In this document: positions 1 through 12,300 of the stretch, piece after piece
How the letters are laid out: the number at the start of each line of letters is the position of its first letter
How positions within the stretch are numbered: the stretch's first letter is position 1
The notes under the pieces: model-generated
What the model was told of the DNA's origin: nothing
The model's input: only the letters and a program-made list of their open reading frames with translations
The model's database searches: none
Made by a program: the position numbers and the translations under genes
Origin: GCA-2730975 sp964576585
Lineage (GTDB): Bacteria > Verrucomicrobiota > Verrucomicrobiia > Opitutales > Seribacteraceae
DNA: 40,846 bases
Assembly: GCA_964576585.1 (NCBI GenBank)
Contig: CAZNWO010000011.1
Coordinates: 1-40,846 of the forward strand
Direction of reading: 5' to 3'

Positions 1-645
1 AGGTTCTTCTTCGCCGTCTCAGCAGTCGTCTTCTTCGTTGCTTGATCTTTTACGGCGGTCGACAAGGCTGTGGCGGCAGTAGTAGCGGGAAGAACCGCAG
101 CTTTTGCCTTGGCCTCGGAATCCTTAGCCGTCTTGTCCGTTGCCTGAAAATCTGCGTCAGCTTTCGCTACGGCAGCCTTTACGGCCAATAAAGCCTTGTC
201 CAAGTCGGCCTTGACCTTCGTTGCATCCACCAATGCCTTGTCTGCGACTTGAATTTTGGCCATGGCGGGCTTTTGTTTTGTGGTAACAATGGTCTCGATA
301 GCCTTCTTTGCGGTTTCGGTAGCGGTCTTTTTTGTCGCGGCATCCTTTTCTGCTTTCGCCAAGGTAGTCATGGCAGTGGTCGTTTTTGCCTTGGCTGCGA
401 CGGCGGCGGTCGCGGCATCCTTGGCGACCTTGTCTGCTGCGCCTGATGCCTTCGTAGCATTTGCGACCTCTGTCTTAACGTCCGCCAAGACCTTCTCAGC
501 GTCTGCTTTTGACTTCGTTGCGTCTACGACACCCTTGGCTGCGACCTCCGCTTTGGCCATTGCGGGTTTCACGATGGTCGTGGTGGCGGTCGCAATCGCT
601 TTTTCGGCCGTTGCGACGAGGGTCTTTTTCTGAAGCAACTCCTTT
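1..645 (-). repeat. Tandem 297-bp (99-residue) coding repeat
   Basis: Two copies of a helical unit are visible and a third starts at the window edge. The anchor KPAMAK occurs twice, with its codons near 555-570 and 258-273, so the period is 297 bp or 99 residues. Over the first 42 residues after the anchor the two copies share 24 identities. The preceding TETAKKA-type segment recurs at the same spacing, around 305-335 and again around 6-35. The copies are clearly diverged, so this is an old protein-level duplication and not a recent DNA expansion. Confidence 0.75.
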
Positions 646-3308
646 TCTGAGTTGGCCAAAGCTGTCGACTGATCGGTCGTCTTCTTTTTAGCTGCAACCA
701 AGGCGGTCGCGGTATCCATGGCCAATTTTTCCGCATCCTGCACAGCCTTTGTGGATTTCAATAGCGTAGCCTTGACGGACGCCATGCTCCTGTCGGTCGT
801 AGACTTGTTGGTGTTGGCAGCGGCAAGAGCTCGGCGAGCGGAGGCGACAAAGGCATTAGCTCTGGCGACTTCCAGGTTGTCGTCGTTGGCTTTCTCCTCT
901 GCAGTAACTGCAATATGAAGACCCAAAGGATAGGTGGGTACGAAACCTCTGTTTTGCTTCATATCGTTCCAAGTCTCCGGAATCAGGGGCAACTTGAACC
1001 GCACCTCTTTCCAGCCCTGCCAATTGACTGCAACGACGTTTTGGAGGTCACCTGTCGATGTGCGGGGGAGAAAAAGGTCGAACGGATACCTGTCGCTAAT
1101 TACTCCGTGCTGGTCGCCTATGAGCGGATAAAGCAGTACCCCGGAATTGTCTCCGTACACCCACATGCTGACTTCGTTGGGCACGCCGGGCAGCACGGGA
1201 TCCAGCGATACGAAGACCGACTTGCCCTTGGTCCATGGCAGGGCAAGGCTTCTGGCGCCTCCGTGCTTCTGGGCGGTCGAGGTCTCGGCCGTTGCGGTCT
1301 TGATTGACGAGAGAACGTGGTTGGCCTTCTCGAAACCCATTGCCCGATAGGCATCGTCTGGCTTGAAGCCAAAATAGGGACGTGCGGTCTCGAATCCGTT
1401 GAAGGCAACCGAACTGTCGGGGACAGAAAAGACCAAGGATGCTTCCCTTGACGCCTGTCCCTCCTTATCGCTGACGCTCACTCGAATGTGGAAAGGACCG
1501 TTGCGACCAGCCGTCTTGGCGGCGTGCGAGGAAAGATCCAACTTCAAGCTATGATAGCCAAGGGACTCGACGGCAAAATCCATCGAACCATTCGCCATCT
1601 GTTCGTCCTCTCTGTCGGTCAGCCTCCAATTAAGGCGGAGTTTTCGGGCTGAGGGAATCCAACTGTTCTGAATGGTGACGTGTACCGCCTTTTGGGGAGC
1701 AAAGACATGCTCCGGGTCATCGTATCCAAGCTGAATAGACAAAGCCTCCGACTTGGGCAACTGGGTCTTGGCAATAGTCGCCGCTACCTCCACCTTACCG
1801 GGAGCGGGTAGGGGAATTGTGACTTTTGTCCCGGATTGAGGCACATCCACCTTGGGCGCGACAACCGCGAAGGAAACGAATTCCAAAGGATAGTCGATAC
1901 CATCGCTCGACCCCCTGATCGTTCGCTTGCCGAGCCCTCCACCGATCAAGGGTTGCTCGAAGTATCGCCAACCCTTGAAATCAAGATCGCAGAGCTTTAC
2001 CTTACCAAAAGTTCTCTTCCAATTATAAAAGTTTCCTCCGGGAGCCGAAAAATCGATAACGACGGCCCAAAGCTCGCCTCCATTGCCATCGCCCTTCACC
2101 CAAGTGCCCAAGGAATAGGGGGCGCCGGGCAGGTCGCGGGAAAGGCGGCGATAGACCATGGCGTTGTCAAGATAGCCGATCTGCATTGCGTGATTAGTCG
2201 GCGGTCTCGGTTTACCCTCCTCCGCAGTGACCGGAACGCGGCTTATGCTGGCAAGCAACTGCGCCTTGGACTGCGCTCTCTGGGGTTCACCAAAAATCCC
2301 GGTCTGTTGACTCCTGTCGACCAGACTGAACGGCAAACCACTGGCGAACCATTTTCCATACACGTCGGCAAAATCGTCCACGAGAAAGTGAGAGGTAGCC
2401 ATGATCAGGATTTCTTCGGCATTGACGGCTAGCTCGGGACGATCGGGTGAAAACAACTCCGTGGAGAGAGTGAAAGGGGAAAGATATACCTCCAAATTGT
2501 CAGGTTCGAGCGCCAGAACGTGTTCTTGTATTTCACCCCCTTGAACCTTCATGTCGAAGGTCCGATCAAGCACTTGATTTTCTCGACTGTCGGTCATCAC
2601 AATTCGCGCAGACAAGCGAAACGCTTCATCGGTGAAGTTGCGAACGTCGAGGTTGTAGGAAATGTCCGAGGAAAAATCACGCGGGGAGTCGCCGATCAAA
2701 GCCAAGTTCGCAAGAGCGGGAGGACGCGAACTGCCGGATGGCGGCACAACCACCATGTCGTCCAGCCAAATGCTTCCGCCCAGTTTCTCCGGGTCTACGC
2801 GGTCTACGCGCAGGCTATGCCACCAGCAAACACGATTTGCAGGGGCGGCGGTGATGGGGAACTCCAGTTCCGTCCATTCCGTTGAGTTCATGGTCGTGAC
2901 AACTTGCGCTCCCTTCAGAGCCTGGTGATTATCCAGTTCCCCCGTCTTGGTATTTCGTCGTGAATGCTGAAAATAGAAGGTCAGTCGATTGGCGCTGCCA
3001 TCTCCCTTAAGCCAAAACTTGAGCGTACCCCCGGAAACAACCCGGAAGCGCCCGGGCTTGAATTGCATAACGGTATATTTGGCACCTGCCTCAGAGAACT
3101 CGTAATCCAAACGACTTGAAGCTTTGCCGACTTGCTTTTCCTCGCTAACGACGGACGCTTTAAGGAAAGGTACTCCCGAAGGAAGAGAACCAGAGAAGTT
3201 GTTGACCAGATGATAGCCCGGCGGATCCTCGACTTCGAGACTTTCGACCTGCCCCGATCCGCGAGTTGCGAGAAGGATAAACGCGATTGTAATTAAAGTT
3301 CTTTTCAT
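1..3308 (-). CDS. Giant secreted multi-jelly-roll protein with Ala/Lys/Thr-rich coiled coil (3' end off window)
   Basis: An open frame runs from an ATG at 3308 to the left edge without a stop, giving at least 1102 residues. It begins with a signal peptide (MKRTLITIAFILLATRGSGQ). Three related beta-sandwich modules follow, each marked by a W-[VL]-[KY]-G-D motif, with the Trp at residues 99, 403 and 716. In the second and third the motif is followed by a W-x-G-W or K-G-W strand. This resembles carbohydrate-binding jelly rolls (CIA30/CBM11-like), with Ig-like stretches between them. From about residue 805 the protein becomes helical and rich in Ala, Lys and Thr, with a 99-residue internal repeat. 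It is the last visible gene of the minus-strand run, 11 bases after the stop of the 3078-residue gene. A catalytic domain may lie beyond the edge, but none is visible. The function is unknown; binding of extracellular polysaccharide is an inference. Confidence 0.9.
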   Translation of the reverse strand, partial: MKRTLITIAFILLATRGSGQVESLEVEDPPGYHLVNNFSGSLPSGVPFLKASVVSEEKQVGKASSRLDYEFSEAGAKYTVMQFKPGRFRVVSGGTLKFWLKGDGSANRLTFYFQHSRRNTKTGELDNHQALKGAQVVTTMNSTEWTELEFPITAAPANRVCWWHSLRVDRVDPEKLGGSIWLDDMVVVPPSGSSRPPALANLALIGDSPRDFSSDISYNLDVRNFTDEAFRLSARIVMTDSRENQVLDRTFDMKVQGGEIQEHVLALEPDNLEVYLSPFTLSTELFSPDRPELAVNAEEILIMATSHFLVDDFADVYGKWFASGLPFSLVDRSQQTGIFGEPQRAQSKAQLLASISRVPVTAEEGKPRPPTNHAMQIGYLDNAMVYRRLSRDLPGAPYSLGTWVKGDGNGGELWAVVIDFSAPGGNFYNWKRTFGKVKLCDLDFKGWRYFEQPLIGGGLGKRTIRGSSDGIDYPLEFVSFAVVAPKVDVPQSGTKVTIPLPAPGKVEVAATIAKTQLPKSEALSIQLGYDDPEHVFAPQKAVHVTIQNSWIPSARKLRLNWRLTDREDEQMANGSMDFAVESLGYHSLKLDLSSHAAKTAGRNGPFHIRVSVSDKEGQASREASLVFSVPDSSVAFNGFETARPYFGFKPDDAYRAMGFEKANHVLSSIKTATAETSTAQKHGGARSLALPWTKGKSVFVSLDPVLPGVPNEVSMWVYGDNSGVLLYPLIGDQHGVISDRYPFDLFLPRTSTGDLQNVVAVNWQGWKEVRFKLPLIPETWNDMKQNRGFVPTYPLGLHIAVTAEEKANDDNLEVARANAFVASARRALAAANTNKSTTDRSMASVKATLLKSTKAVQDAEKLAMDTATALVAAKKKTTDQSTALANSEKELLQKKTLVATAEKAIATATTTIVKPAMAKAEVAAKGVVDATKSKADAEKVLADVKTEVANATKASGAADKVAKDAATAAVAAKAKTTTAMTTLAKAEKDAATKKTATETAKKAIETIVTTKQKPAMAKIQVADKALVDATKVKADLDKALLAVKAAVAKADADFQATDKTAKDSEAKAKAAVLPATTAATALSTAVKDQATKKTTAETAKKN

Positions 3309-3319
3309 GCTGTCAGCCT

Positions 3320-6300
3320 TCATTTTGCAGCGGGATTACGCCATACGGAGAGTTTCACCCCGTGCTTGATGATGTAATTGTCCAATCCGCCTTGGACGTC
3401 TATGTGGTTTTCTACCACGCACAAACGGTTGCCGGCGACGATGGCGGACGTCAGGTTTCGATTGGCAGGTGGACCACCTGCAAATCGACTGTCACGGGCG
3501 CCGGTTGCCCTTGCCAAAACCACCAGTCCGCGATTGGTGGTAATGAAGAGTTGGGTCTTGGTGGCCACCGGTTGCCCAGTAAGCACCGGGGGAGGTTGGC
3601 CTTCGGCCCGAAGGGAAGTAAAGGTGTCCTTTTGCCAAAGAGGCACTCCGCTGTGATTAAAGAGAGCCCCCATGCCCTCATCACCTTGTAGGAAGATTCC
3701 GTCCGGAGTCACAACCGGGCAGGTGGAAAGCCTCTGCCCGGCTAGCTCGCGCTTCCAGACCTGTTGCCCGTTCGAAACATTGAAGCAATGTACGCCTCCC
3801 AAGTCGTCACCGACATAGACGCGATTGTTGTATATGGCTGGCGACGAGGAAGTCTCCGGAGCCACGGGAGCCTTCCAAATCTCCCTTCCCAAGTTTGCGT
3901 CCAATGCATAAAGGAATCCATCCCAAGACACGGCGTAAACCCTACCACCGACTACCGCCGGAGCGCTGCGAACACGATCACCGGTGGAGAATTCCCAGAG
4001 AAGAATGCCGGAATCTATGTCGATCTTGTAAATCTTGCCGTCGTCGGAACCGAAGAAAACATCGCGACCAACGGGAGTGGGAGAGGAATAGATTCTGCCC
4101 TCGGTGGAAAATGCCCAAAGGTGGGCTCCATTGTCCGCAACTGCATGCATCTTGTAATCGGCGCTGCCGACAATAAGCCTGCCCGCATAGCGAGCGGGCG
4201 TAGTCAATGGAGTGACCGTGCTCGAATGCCACCCGGTGAACGGCACCTTCTTGTTCTTGCGAGCTTCCGCAGTAGCAGCGTCCATCTTTTTCTTAGTCGC
4301 CTCCTTTACCGCCTGCGCCAAGATTATGGGATGCCTTCCTTCCGGCATAGGCAAATTCATGTCGCCTGAAGCTATTGGCAGGGCGAAAACGTCGTTCACG
4401 ACCGTACCGCCGGCATGCAGCGCGGGAGCCCGCTCACCCTTGTGATGGTTTCCCAACCTCGTGTCCTCCTGATAGGAGCCAACCAAATCCTCAGGCAAGA
4501 CGGAACGTACGTGAGCGGGGTTGCTCATAAACATAGCAGTGGCGTTTGGATCGTCCGCGAAGCCGGATGCAGCCAACTGGTCCTTGCCGCCGACAGGGCC
4601 GTACACCTCGATTTCGGTAATTCCGTCTCGCCTGCCTGCCGAATGCCCAGGGAGAACCTTGACGCTGTCGGTGAAAATCGGCTCGTCAAGTTGAACCACA
4701 ATAAAACGGCGGGAATCGCCACGTACAAAGCCGACCGTCCTTGGGACTACTATTTCCGTAGTGCCCGTCTTGAGCCTTTGCATGTGCTTGTTCCCCAGGT
4801 CGTTCGCCAAAATGCTGATTGCCCTGTACTTCAGGTCTCGCCGGCTGTTGTTCATGTAGAGGACGACGTGGGAAACCCATCCGGGCGTTCCCAGGGTAAC
4901 CGAAAAGCCCATGGCGTTGGGGCGAAAGCACCACATCTCGTGAACGTCGTCCAGTCGACCATTGTGAAGGAAAGCTTCCGATTGCGTGAAGATCAGCTGA
5001 TTGAGGGGCGTGGACTGCATCATCACGGTGACCTTGTTTTGGCTCAGCAGTCTTTCCCGCAGGGTCTGAGGAATGCGATCGTATCGAATGCGCAAATCCT
5101 TGGGGTGAGTGGGCTCGATCTTGTGCAACTCGAGGTTCGACAAGAGGTTGGCCGAAGGGAAGCGAACAACGCGAAGACTTGTTTTTGCAATTGAAGTACC
5201 GTGCTCGGACTCGAAGCCGACCTCGATTTTCTTCGTATCGTACATGGTCTTGAAGGCCAATCGGCCAAAGGTCCACTCTCCTGCCTTACCTCGATAGTTG
5301 GAGCCCGTGAAGCGAGATTCACTTCCTTCCTCGCCGTGAAGCATTACCCCTGCGGCAAGGCTACCCTGCGCGGACTCGGGTCGGTACCAGAACTCCAGAA
5401 GGTAAGTAGCCATGGAAACGGCCTTGGCTTCCGTTTGCTGCGTGACCAGCTGACCTTTCGCCAACTTGAGGGCAGGCTGCCCATTAAAGACAGTGGGATC
5501 GGCTTCCAGGGCGACTTCACTATTCCAGCCCGAAACGTTCGCAAAGCCTCCATTGTAAAGGTTGTTGATGCCGAACTTCAGCATGTCCTTGAAATCGTCT
5601 TCGCGAGCTAACTTGACGGGAAAAAATTCAATGGTGGAATCGGGGTCTCGATCGAGAGCCTTGGCCAAGTACTCGCCGTAGTCGCCCGAAGGTAGTTCGT
5701 GAAAGTCGCGAAGACTCTTTGACCATAGCTTCACGCCCGACGCGTTGAACCTGACGACCTCGCCATTTCGGGCCCCGGCAACGAGTTCGTCTCCGTCAAG
5801 GGCAAGAACCGAGCCTTGGTCGAGGTTGTCGCTCCAGACCTCATCACCTGTGGTCAAGTCAAGACAAAGAATGCCTCCCGATCGACCCGATCGCCAGAGC
5901 CGAGTCTGAGCATCATTCAAGGTGTCTCGTTCCCGTATCCAAACGTGGTCTTTTTTCTCTGAGCCATGCAACCACAGTCGCTGCCCCTTGGAGTTGCGTC
6001 GTTCAACAAGGAAGAAGTCGGTGTTGAGCACACCCCCGATCTTGATCTCCTCCTTGACCGGCGGTACAAAGGTTCCGAGTTTGCCGGGATTGGGTTGATC
6101 CGTAGAAGCCGAATCGAATTCGAGCGGGGCGGAGAGATTGCTGGCATGAATCCATGGGAACTCCGAACTCGAAGGCCAAGTCAGCTTCCACTCCTCTCCG
6201 GTCCCTTCCTTCTTATGAGTACGAAGAAGCACCTTGCCGGTTTTTGCGTCTAGGATTTGCGGTTCGTTTGCCCAAAGGGGCATGGGGCCGGCGAAGCCCA

Positions 6301-9300
6301 TCTGGGTACCTATCACGCGTTTTTCGTTATAGGCCAACTTTGTTCCGTCCGGACTCGCTACCACGTCAAGTGTCTTCAGGTAGTTACCGAAAGCTGCGAA
6401 TGCTCCTTGTTCCAACTGGGGCGGAAAATCAACGATTACTCGGGCGCGCTCGTACTTCCACATCAAGTTGCCGTCGTAATCGATTGCGACCAAGCCCGTC
6501 GCCCCGAGGATAATGAATTGGCGGCAGACGGGATTATGAACGATTTCAACCTCGGTATTGTGCTCGCGGTCGACGTGCATGTTTGGCCACTCGGTTGCCG
6601 CAAACTTCTTCAGGACTTTTCCGTCGGAAGCATCTATTATAAAGACGAAGAAACCATGACCGGTCCCGGCCAAGATCTTCTTGCCGTCGTCAAACCACTC
6701 CAAGTGATAGACGTTGTGCTCGGGCAGAAACTGCTTCCAGAGGAGCTCTCCCGACTTGTCGAGGCAAAAGAGGTTGTGCCCGTACCCGATCGTTCCCAAG
6801 ATGATTTTCTTGGTAACGGGATCCACCTTGATCGCCCTGACGTGATCCTCAGAGGACAAGTTCTCCCTAGTGCTTGCGGGTTCCTTAGTCTTGCCCTCGT
6901 AAGGCTTCAGGGCGTCTACCTGCGGCATCTCGACTTGATCCACCTTCGCCCTCGCCAAGATGGTGTCGTCCGTACCCTCCAGCAACAAGTCGATGGCTTC
7001 ATCAACTGCCTTGGAATCCCCAAGGGCATATATCGTGTTGAACGTGTTGCTGAAAGCCATACGTATCCAGCCGGCTACACATCGACCTTTGCCCGGAAAA
7101 TTCTCCGAGGCGGGCTCGGGCAAGGCGTCGCGAGCGACGAGTTTGTGAACCATATCCTGCTGGTGTCCAAGAAGGATCAGGGGACCATTCACGAAAACTC
7201 CGGGTTCGACGATCTCTCCACGCCACAACCTCATTCCGTCGAGCTCGGGCAAGACTTTGTCCTGAAGAGTCCATCCTTCGAGCGGTCCGCGCATCCAAGG
7301 CCTCATAGGCGTGACTCGTACCCTGAGAGCCTTCTCGGAAAAGTAGCTGTGGAGTTTTTTCGCGACTCCCATGAATTCATCCTGCCTGACCCCGACGAAG
7401 ATCGTTGGCCCCTCGTACAATTCCCCCGGATAGAATGCCTCCATGAGAAGGCGATTGACGTCTGAAAAGTCGGGTCCCTTGCTCATTGCCTGACCGAATG
7501 CATCTGCATTGACGCTCAAGATGCCGGGAGGGAAAAAGTCGGGCTTGTAGAGACGATCGCCGTCGAGAACTGCATTCAGTCCATCGGACAAAGCCCGCAC
7601 GTGTTCGTCGGTAAATGGCTCGGTCGACTTGTAGTCGGCGATCATCTTTCGCGCCTCCTCGGGGAAAAGGGAAAAAATATGCGGTGAAAGAATGTCGGGA
7701 TGAGCTTGCCCGTGCTGGGTCTTGCGGATGCCATCGGTTCGCCTTATTCTCAAGGCCAACAGGCGGGCGTTCTTGAAATCCTTGGCTTCGAAATGGCGCT
7801 TGACCTTCAGGCAGTCGCGATCGATGAAATCGCGAATCTTGGCAGACTGCATAATCCTGAGATCCGGGGTTTTCGTCGCGGGCAAGGCGAAATCTCCTCC
7901 ACCGATGGAAAACTCCACCTCGACAGTCGTCCCGCTGATCAATTCTCGAGCACGGAAGTAAAGCTTGCCGGCGGGAAGGTTCACGGGGACCCTGTAGACT
8001 TGCCGGTAGGTTGGGTCGGCGGCCCTGTAGACGTGCCTAAGGATTCGCTCATTTGCATCCCTTATCTCGTACTCAAAGGGAATGCCGGCATCGATGAGGT
8101 TTCCTTGTGCATCCAAGGCGGAAATCTCGAAGACCAAGTCGCCACCGCCGGCATCGGGCGCCTTCGCCTTCAGGGAAAGCCTTTCAATGGCAGCGGGGAG
8201 AAATGCGTAGATCTTGCCGGGAGAAGAGCGCAAGTCGGCGTCAAGTTCCATCTTCCCGTCGGGGAGAGTCTTCACCTCCACCCGTTTCATTTCCAGCATA
8301 TCGTAACAAACGGGAGGGCGAGCGGGGAAACGCAGTATAGACCGAGAGGGAGCCTGGTACATAGTCTTGTGGTTGCCCGTGAATTCCGCAAAGGCGTGAT
8401 TGGTCACGACCAGATACTCGCCCTTTCGGCAACGCAGCCAATCGGGACCGACCAACATGTCGTGCTCCGCCGCAGGAGGTATCTTTTGCTTGATCATGAA
8501 CTCACGAATCAAGTCCTTGGTCTTCTCGGTAAAGTCCCACCAACGCTCGTTGTCGAAATCGAGGTGCTTGGGGAAGGAACCGCCGAGACGGTCGGCAATC
8601 TCGTCCAAGTCCGAATCCAGTCGAACGATACCCTTCAGTAAATTCGGCAACTTGCTTGTTCGCTCGACTACCACGATCTTTCCCGCATCCAACAAGCGCT
8701 GCAGAGCTGCAGCGACGTCCGGCGGAACTTCCTCGGGGAAATGCCAACCCGGAGCGAAGATCACCTCGTATTCACCACCCTTGTCGGCAACGAGTTGCTC
8801 GTCCGTAAGGAAGTCGGCTGGGTAGCCTGCCCTAAGGCAGTAGGCCCATAGACCCTCGCAGAGAAGGGTTGTGCCGATCGGCTTTCGATTCGAGAGCATA
8901 TCGGCGACGTCCGAATTGTAGATCGCCACCTTCTTGTAACCTCTCTCGGCAGCAAGAAAGAGATCCCCATAACGAGTGGTGATTGCTACCGCGATGTCCT
9001 TGACGCCGGAAAAGTTGTCGTTGGCTTTCGGGGTTTTCGGCGAGGACTCGAACTGGAAGAAGCTAAGCCCATCCGGTTTCTGGGAAAGCGTGAGGAAGGC
9101 ATCCCGAACGTTGGAATCGCCCCACAGGCCCGTCCCGAGGCCATAAATCATCGGCATGACGGTAAGATCGTCCCGCAGGCGCATGGCATCAGCCATGATG
9201 GGACCCGTGAGCGCCATGCTCCCGAACCCACCCATATCCTTATAGCCCACTGCGGAAACAAGCTCAAGGTTGCGAAACTTGCCCGTCATGCCGCCATCGC

Positions 9301-12300
9301 CCCGATCCAGATTCATGCCGGGAAGCGCGTTTACGTGGTGCAGGGTAAAGTTGCGGGAAGAGGGCATCACTTCCTTGGCTGCGCCCGCCATGCGTCGGCT
9401 GAACTCTTCCCACTGCCAGGAAAGGTGACGGGGCCACTCCCGATACTTCTCGACCATCGCGTATTCACGCTTGCCCTCGGGGAGGGCGGTGAAAGTGTCT
9501 AGCTCCTTCATCGCCTCGCTGCTCGAGAAACCCGAGCGCTGGCGGAAGAGTGCTTCCTCCGCCCTGCGAAAATGAGCCATTACCACGCCGGGCGTGTCGT
9601 GATCGAGAGACTGCGTCAATTCGTCGTATAGGCAGACACCGCGAAAGGCGGGACTGTGCATCATGCTGGTCGCCTCCAGGGTGGAATAACGTTCGCACGC
9701 CTGAAGGAACTTCTCCCCGCGAGGCATCATGCTGTCGTGCTGCGTAAAAAGGTTCTCGTAAAATTCCAGACCGTGGCGAACGGCCTCGTCGAGGAAAACG
9801 TCGCGGCCACTAGGAGGGGCAAAAGCCTCCCACGGTCCGAGAGCGGCTCTCTCGATGACAAGAGTCCGAATCACGTCACTGTTCGAGAAAGTCACTCGCC
9901 CCATACCGTAGCACATTCCCTTGAAGGCGTTGTACCCGTTGTCCACCATTGAACGCACCACGTCCCGGGCGCTGGCCGAGGAAAACTTGTGCAGCCCGTA
10001 ATGCCAGCGATTGCGATCGCTCACTGCATTGTCTGAGCCCAGCAACCCTGAATAGTCGAAGCCGAGGTTGTTGTACTTGCCGAGAAGCAGGTTCTTGAAA
10101 TGGGTCTTGGGCTCCGGGTCGATCAAGTCTATGGCCAAGGGAGGACCCGGTCGCCCCCCGAGTCGGCACTCGACCAGATATTTCCCGGGAGCAAAGCTAA
10201 CGGTGGTCTTTCCATCCAAAGTGGCGAGGAAGGTGTGACGGTTGCCGGCTTCGGCGGGGATGACGTCGTCAAGAATCTGTAAAGGCTTCCGCGCATTTTC
10301 GGCGTCCCTCAGAAATGCTTCCACTTTTGTCCCCGGAGCTAGAGGATTCTGGTCCGAGGTTGCCGCTACCGCCAGCCAAAAGGTTTCTCCCAGCAGGAAT
10401 GCCGTGCGACCCCTCTTGGTGAAAGAACCTATGCCTGCATCATTGTTCCCTGCAACGGTGATCCACTGGTCGGCGAAGAAGGGTGGGGCATTGCCCGTGG
10501 TGGAGCGAATTCCGATGCGAAGAGTGTATATCCCTGCGTGAATGTCGGCAGGCACGTCTATCTCTACCTCGTCGGGACCTGAGGGCTTAGCTGCCAAATT
10601 CGTCCACTGGGGAGATTTTCGAGGCTTCAAGGCTGCGAAGATCTCGGCATTCTCCAAGGGGTTCTTGTTGGCAACCGCCTCGTACGCCTTCTTCTTTTCC
10701 ACCAATTCCGCCTTGGAAGAGGCGATTTGCTCCTCAAAGCCCTTCAAGTTCGTCTCGATCGTCGTAAAAGCCATGTGAAGGGGAGGCACGGCCTTGTTCG
10801 TCTTGAGGACGGCGGCAATGGTCTGCTGCACCTTAGCATCCGCAACCCTGGCGGCTGTCTCTGCGGCGGCAATCTGAGTGGCGACGTCGGCAATCTTCGT
10901 CTTTTGGGCAGCAAGGGCTGCAACTTCTTTCTCCTGGGCAGTCTTTGTCTGGGCAACCTTTGCCTCTGCGGCAGTGATCGTGGCTGCAGGATCGTTGTTG
11001 GCTTTTTTCGTCGCCAGTTCCTGCTCGGCTTTCTTTACCAAATCCAGGGCGGAGGTGATGCGGACCTGTATCGCTTCCAGCTTTTTTTCCTCGGTCGACT
11101 TGAGGGTCGTGAGCTGCTTTATCTTTTGCTTAGCCTGGAGCAAGACGTTCGCGTCCTGCTTGATCATAGGGTCACCGTTGTAGAGTCTGGTCAGGGCGGC
11201 ATTAACCTTCTGCTGAATAGGGACAATCTGCTTTTCAAGAGTTTCTATTCGTTCCTCCAAATTTAGAACCGCCAACTCCGCCTTGCTTCCCTCTGTTGGA
11301 TCAAAAGCGCGCACGCGAGCTTTGATTTTTTCACCGAGATTCAGGTGCCGCCTAGTAGACTCTACCACTAGGCCCTTCTGCCAGAGCTTCGTGCCGTCCG
11401 TCCAGTCGACTCTAATCAACTTGTTGGGCAAGTAGGAAAGGTCTCCGTCAATCACCAACCCAGGACCGTACTCGGAAACCCTCAACTCAAATGGATCCTT
11501 TCTTGCATAAAGATTTGCGAACTTGAGGGGCTCGTCCTTTCCAAATCTGATCATTTGCATTTCCTTTATGTGAATGGATCCATCCGGCTCACCTGTGGCA
11601 GCTATGCGATTCACGGGTATTCGCAGTTCCTGACCGTAACTTCGCCATGTGGATTCCGCGTAACCGCCTTCACCCTTTCCTGACTCCAAGCCATCCTTGG
11701 TCAAATGAAAGGTTTGTCGAAGGGGGTGAATGTGGTAACCGGCTCCCACCGTGTTGGAGGGCATCCACAAGGTCAGATTAAGAAACCTTCCACCGCCTTG
11801 CGGAATCAACTCCATGTAGCTTTTGGATTTTGAGCCGGAACCTTCGTCGTCAGCCAATCGTATGGCGATGTTAGGCAAGGGAATCTGGTCAAGTCCTGCC
11901 CTTTCCCTAGGCGCATCGATTTCATTATGACGGACTGCCCTTAATTTGAAAGGGTAGCATTTCACCTTGACTAGATAAAGGGGAGCCAGCTTGAGCTTGG
12001 CCCATCCATCGGACTGCTCCAGAATCTCAACCTTGGCTCCCTGAGGAAGGCTTGTCTCCGATTTCGCACCCTCCTCGGGTTCTTTCAACGCCTTGACGTT
12101 GGCCTTTGCTATGGCCCCATCGACAATACTTTCCTCCGGGACCCAACCGTGGCGCTGTTCGACAGTGATTATGAAATCGGTGTCGTCGCTCTTGACAGTG
12201 CCATTCTCGTCCACCATGAGTTCGTGGTTGCCCGGAGTCAGCACGTGCTTCCCTTTTGCAAGGCTAAGTCGAGCGCGCGGAACACGGTCAACGTACTTCC

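Noticed and set aside
256..633. Hydrophobic Ala/Val-rich plus-strand frame that looks like a membrane protein
   Set aside because: It is the antisense reading of Ala/Lys-rich repeat codons in the minus-strand giant. Reverse complements of GCC- and AAG-type codons give Gly/Ala/Phe/Val-rich shadows.
1..645. Regular 297-bp repeats as a possible CRISPR or mobile-element array
   Set aside because: The units are diverged, in frame, and code for a helical repeat. There are no short identical repeats with unique spacers.
6257..7465. Long plus-strand open frame (402 codons) inside the giant minus-strand gene
   Set aside because: It is antisense to a continuous 3078-codon frame with recognisable domains, has no recognisable protein features and no ribosome-binding site. 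It is a product of codon bias.
7700..8641. Plus-strand open frame (313 codons) opposite the giant gene
   Set aside because: Same reason: the minus-strand frame gives coherent beta-rich domains here, and the plus-strand translation resembles nothing known.
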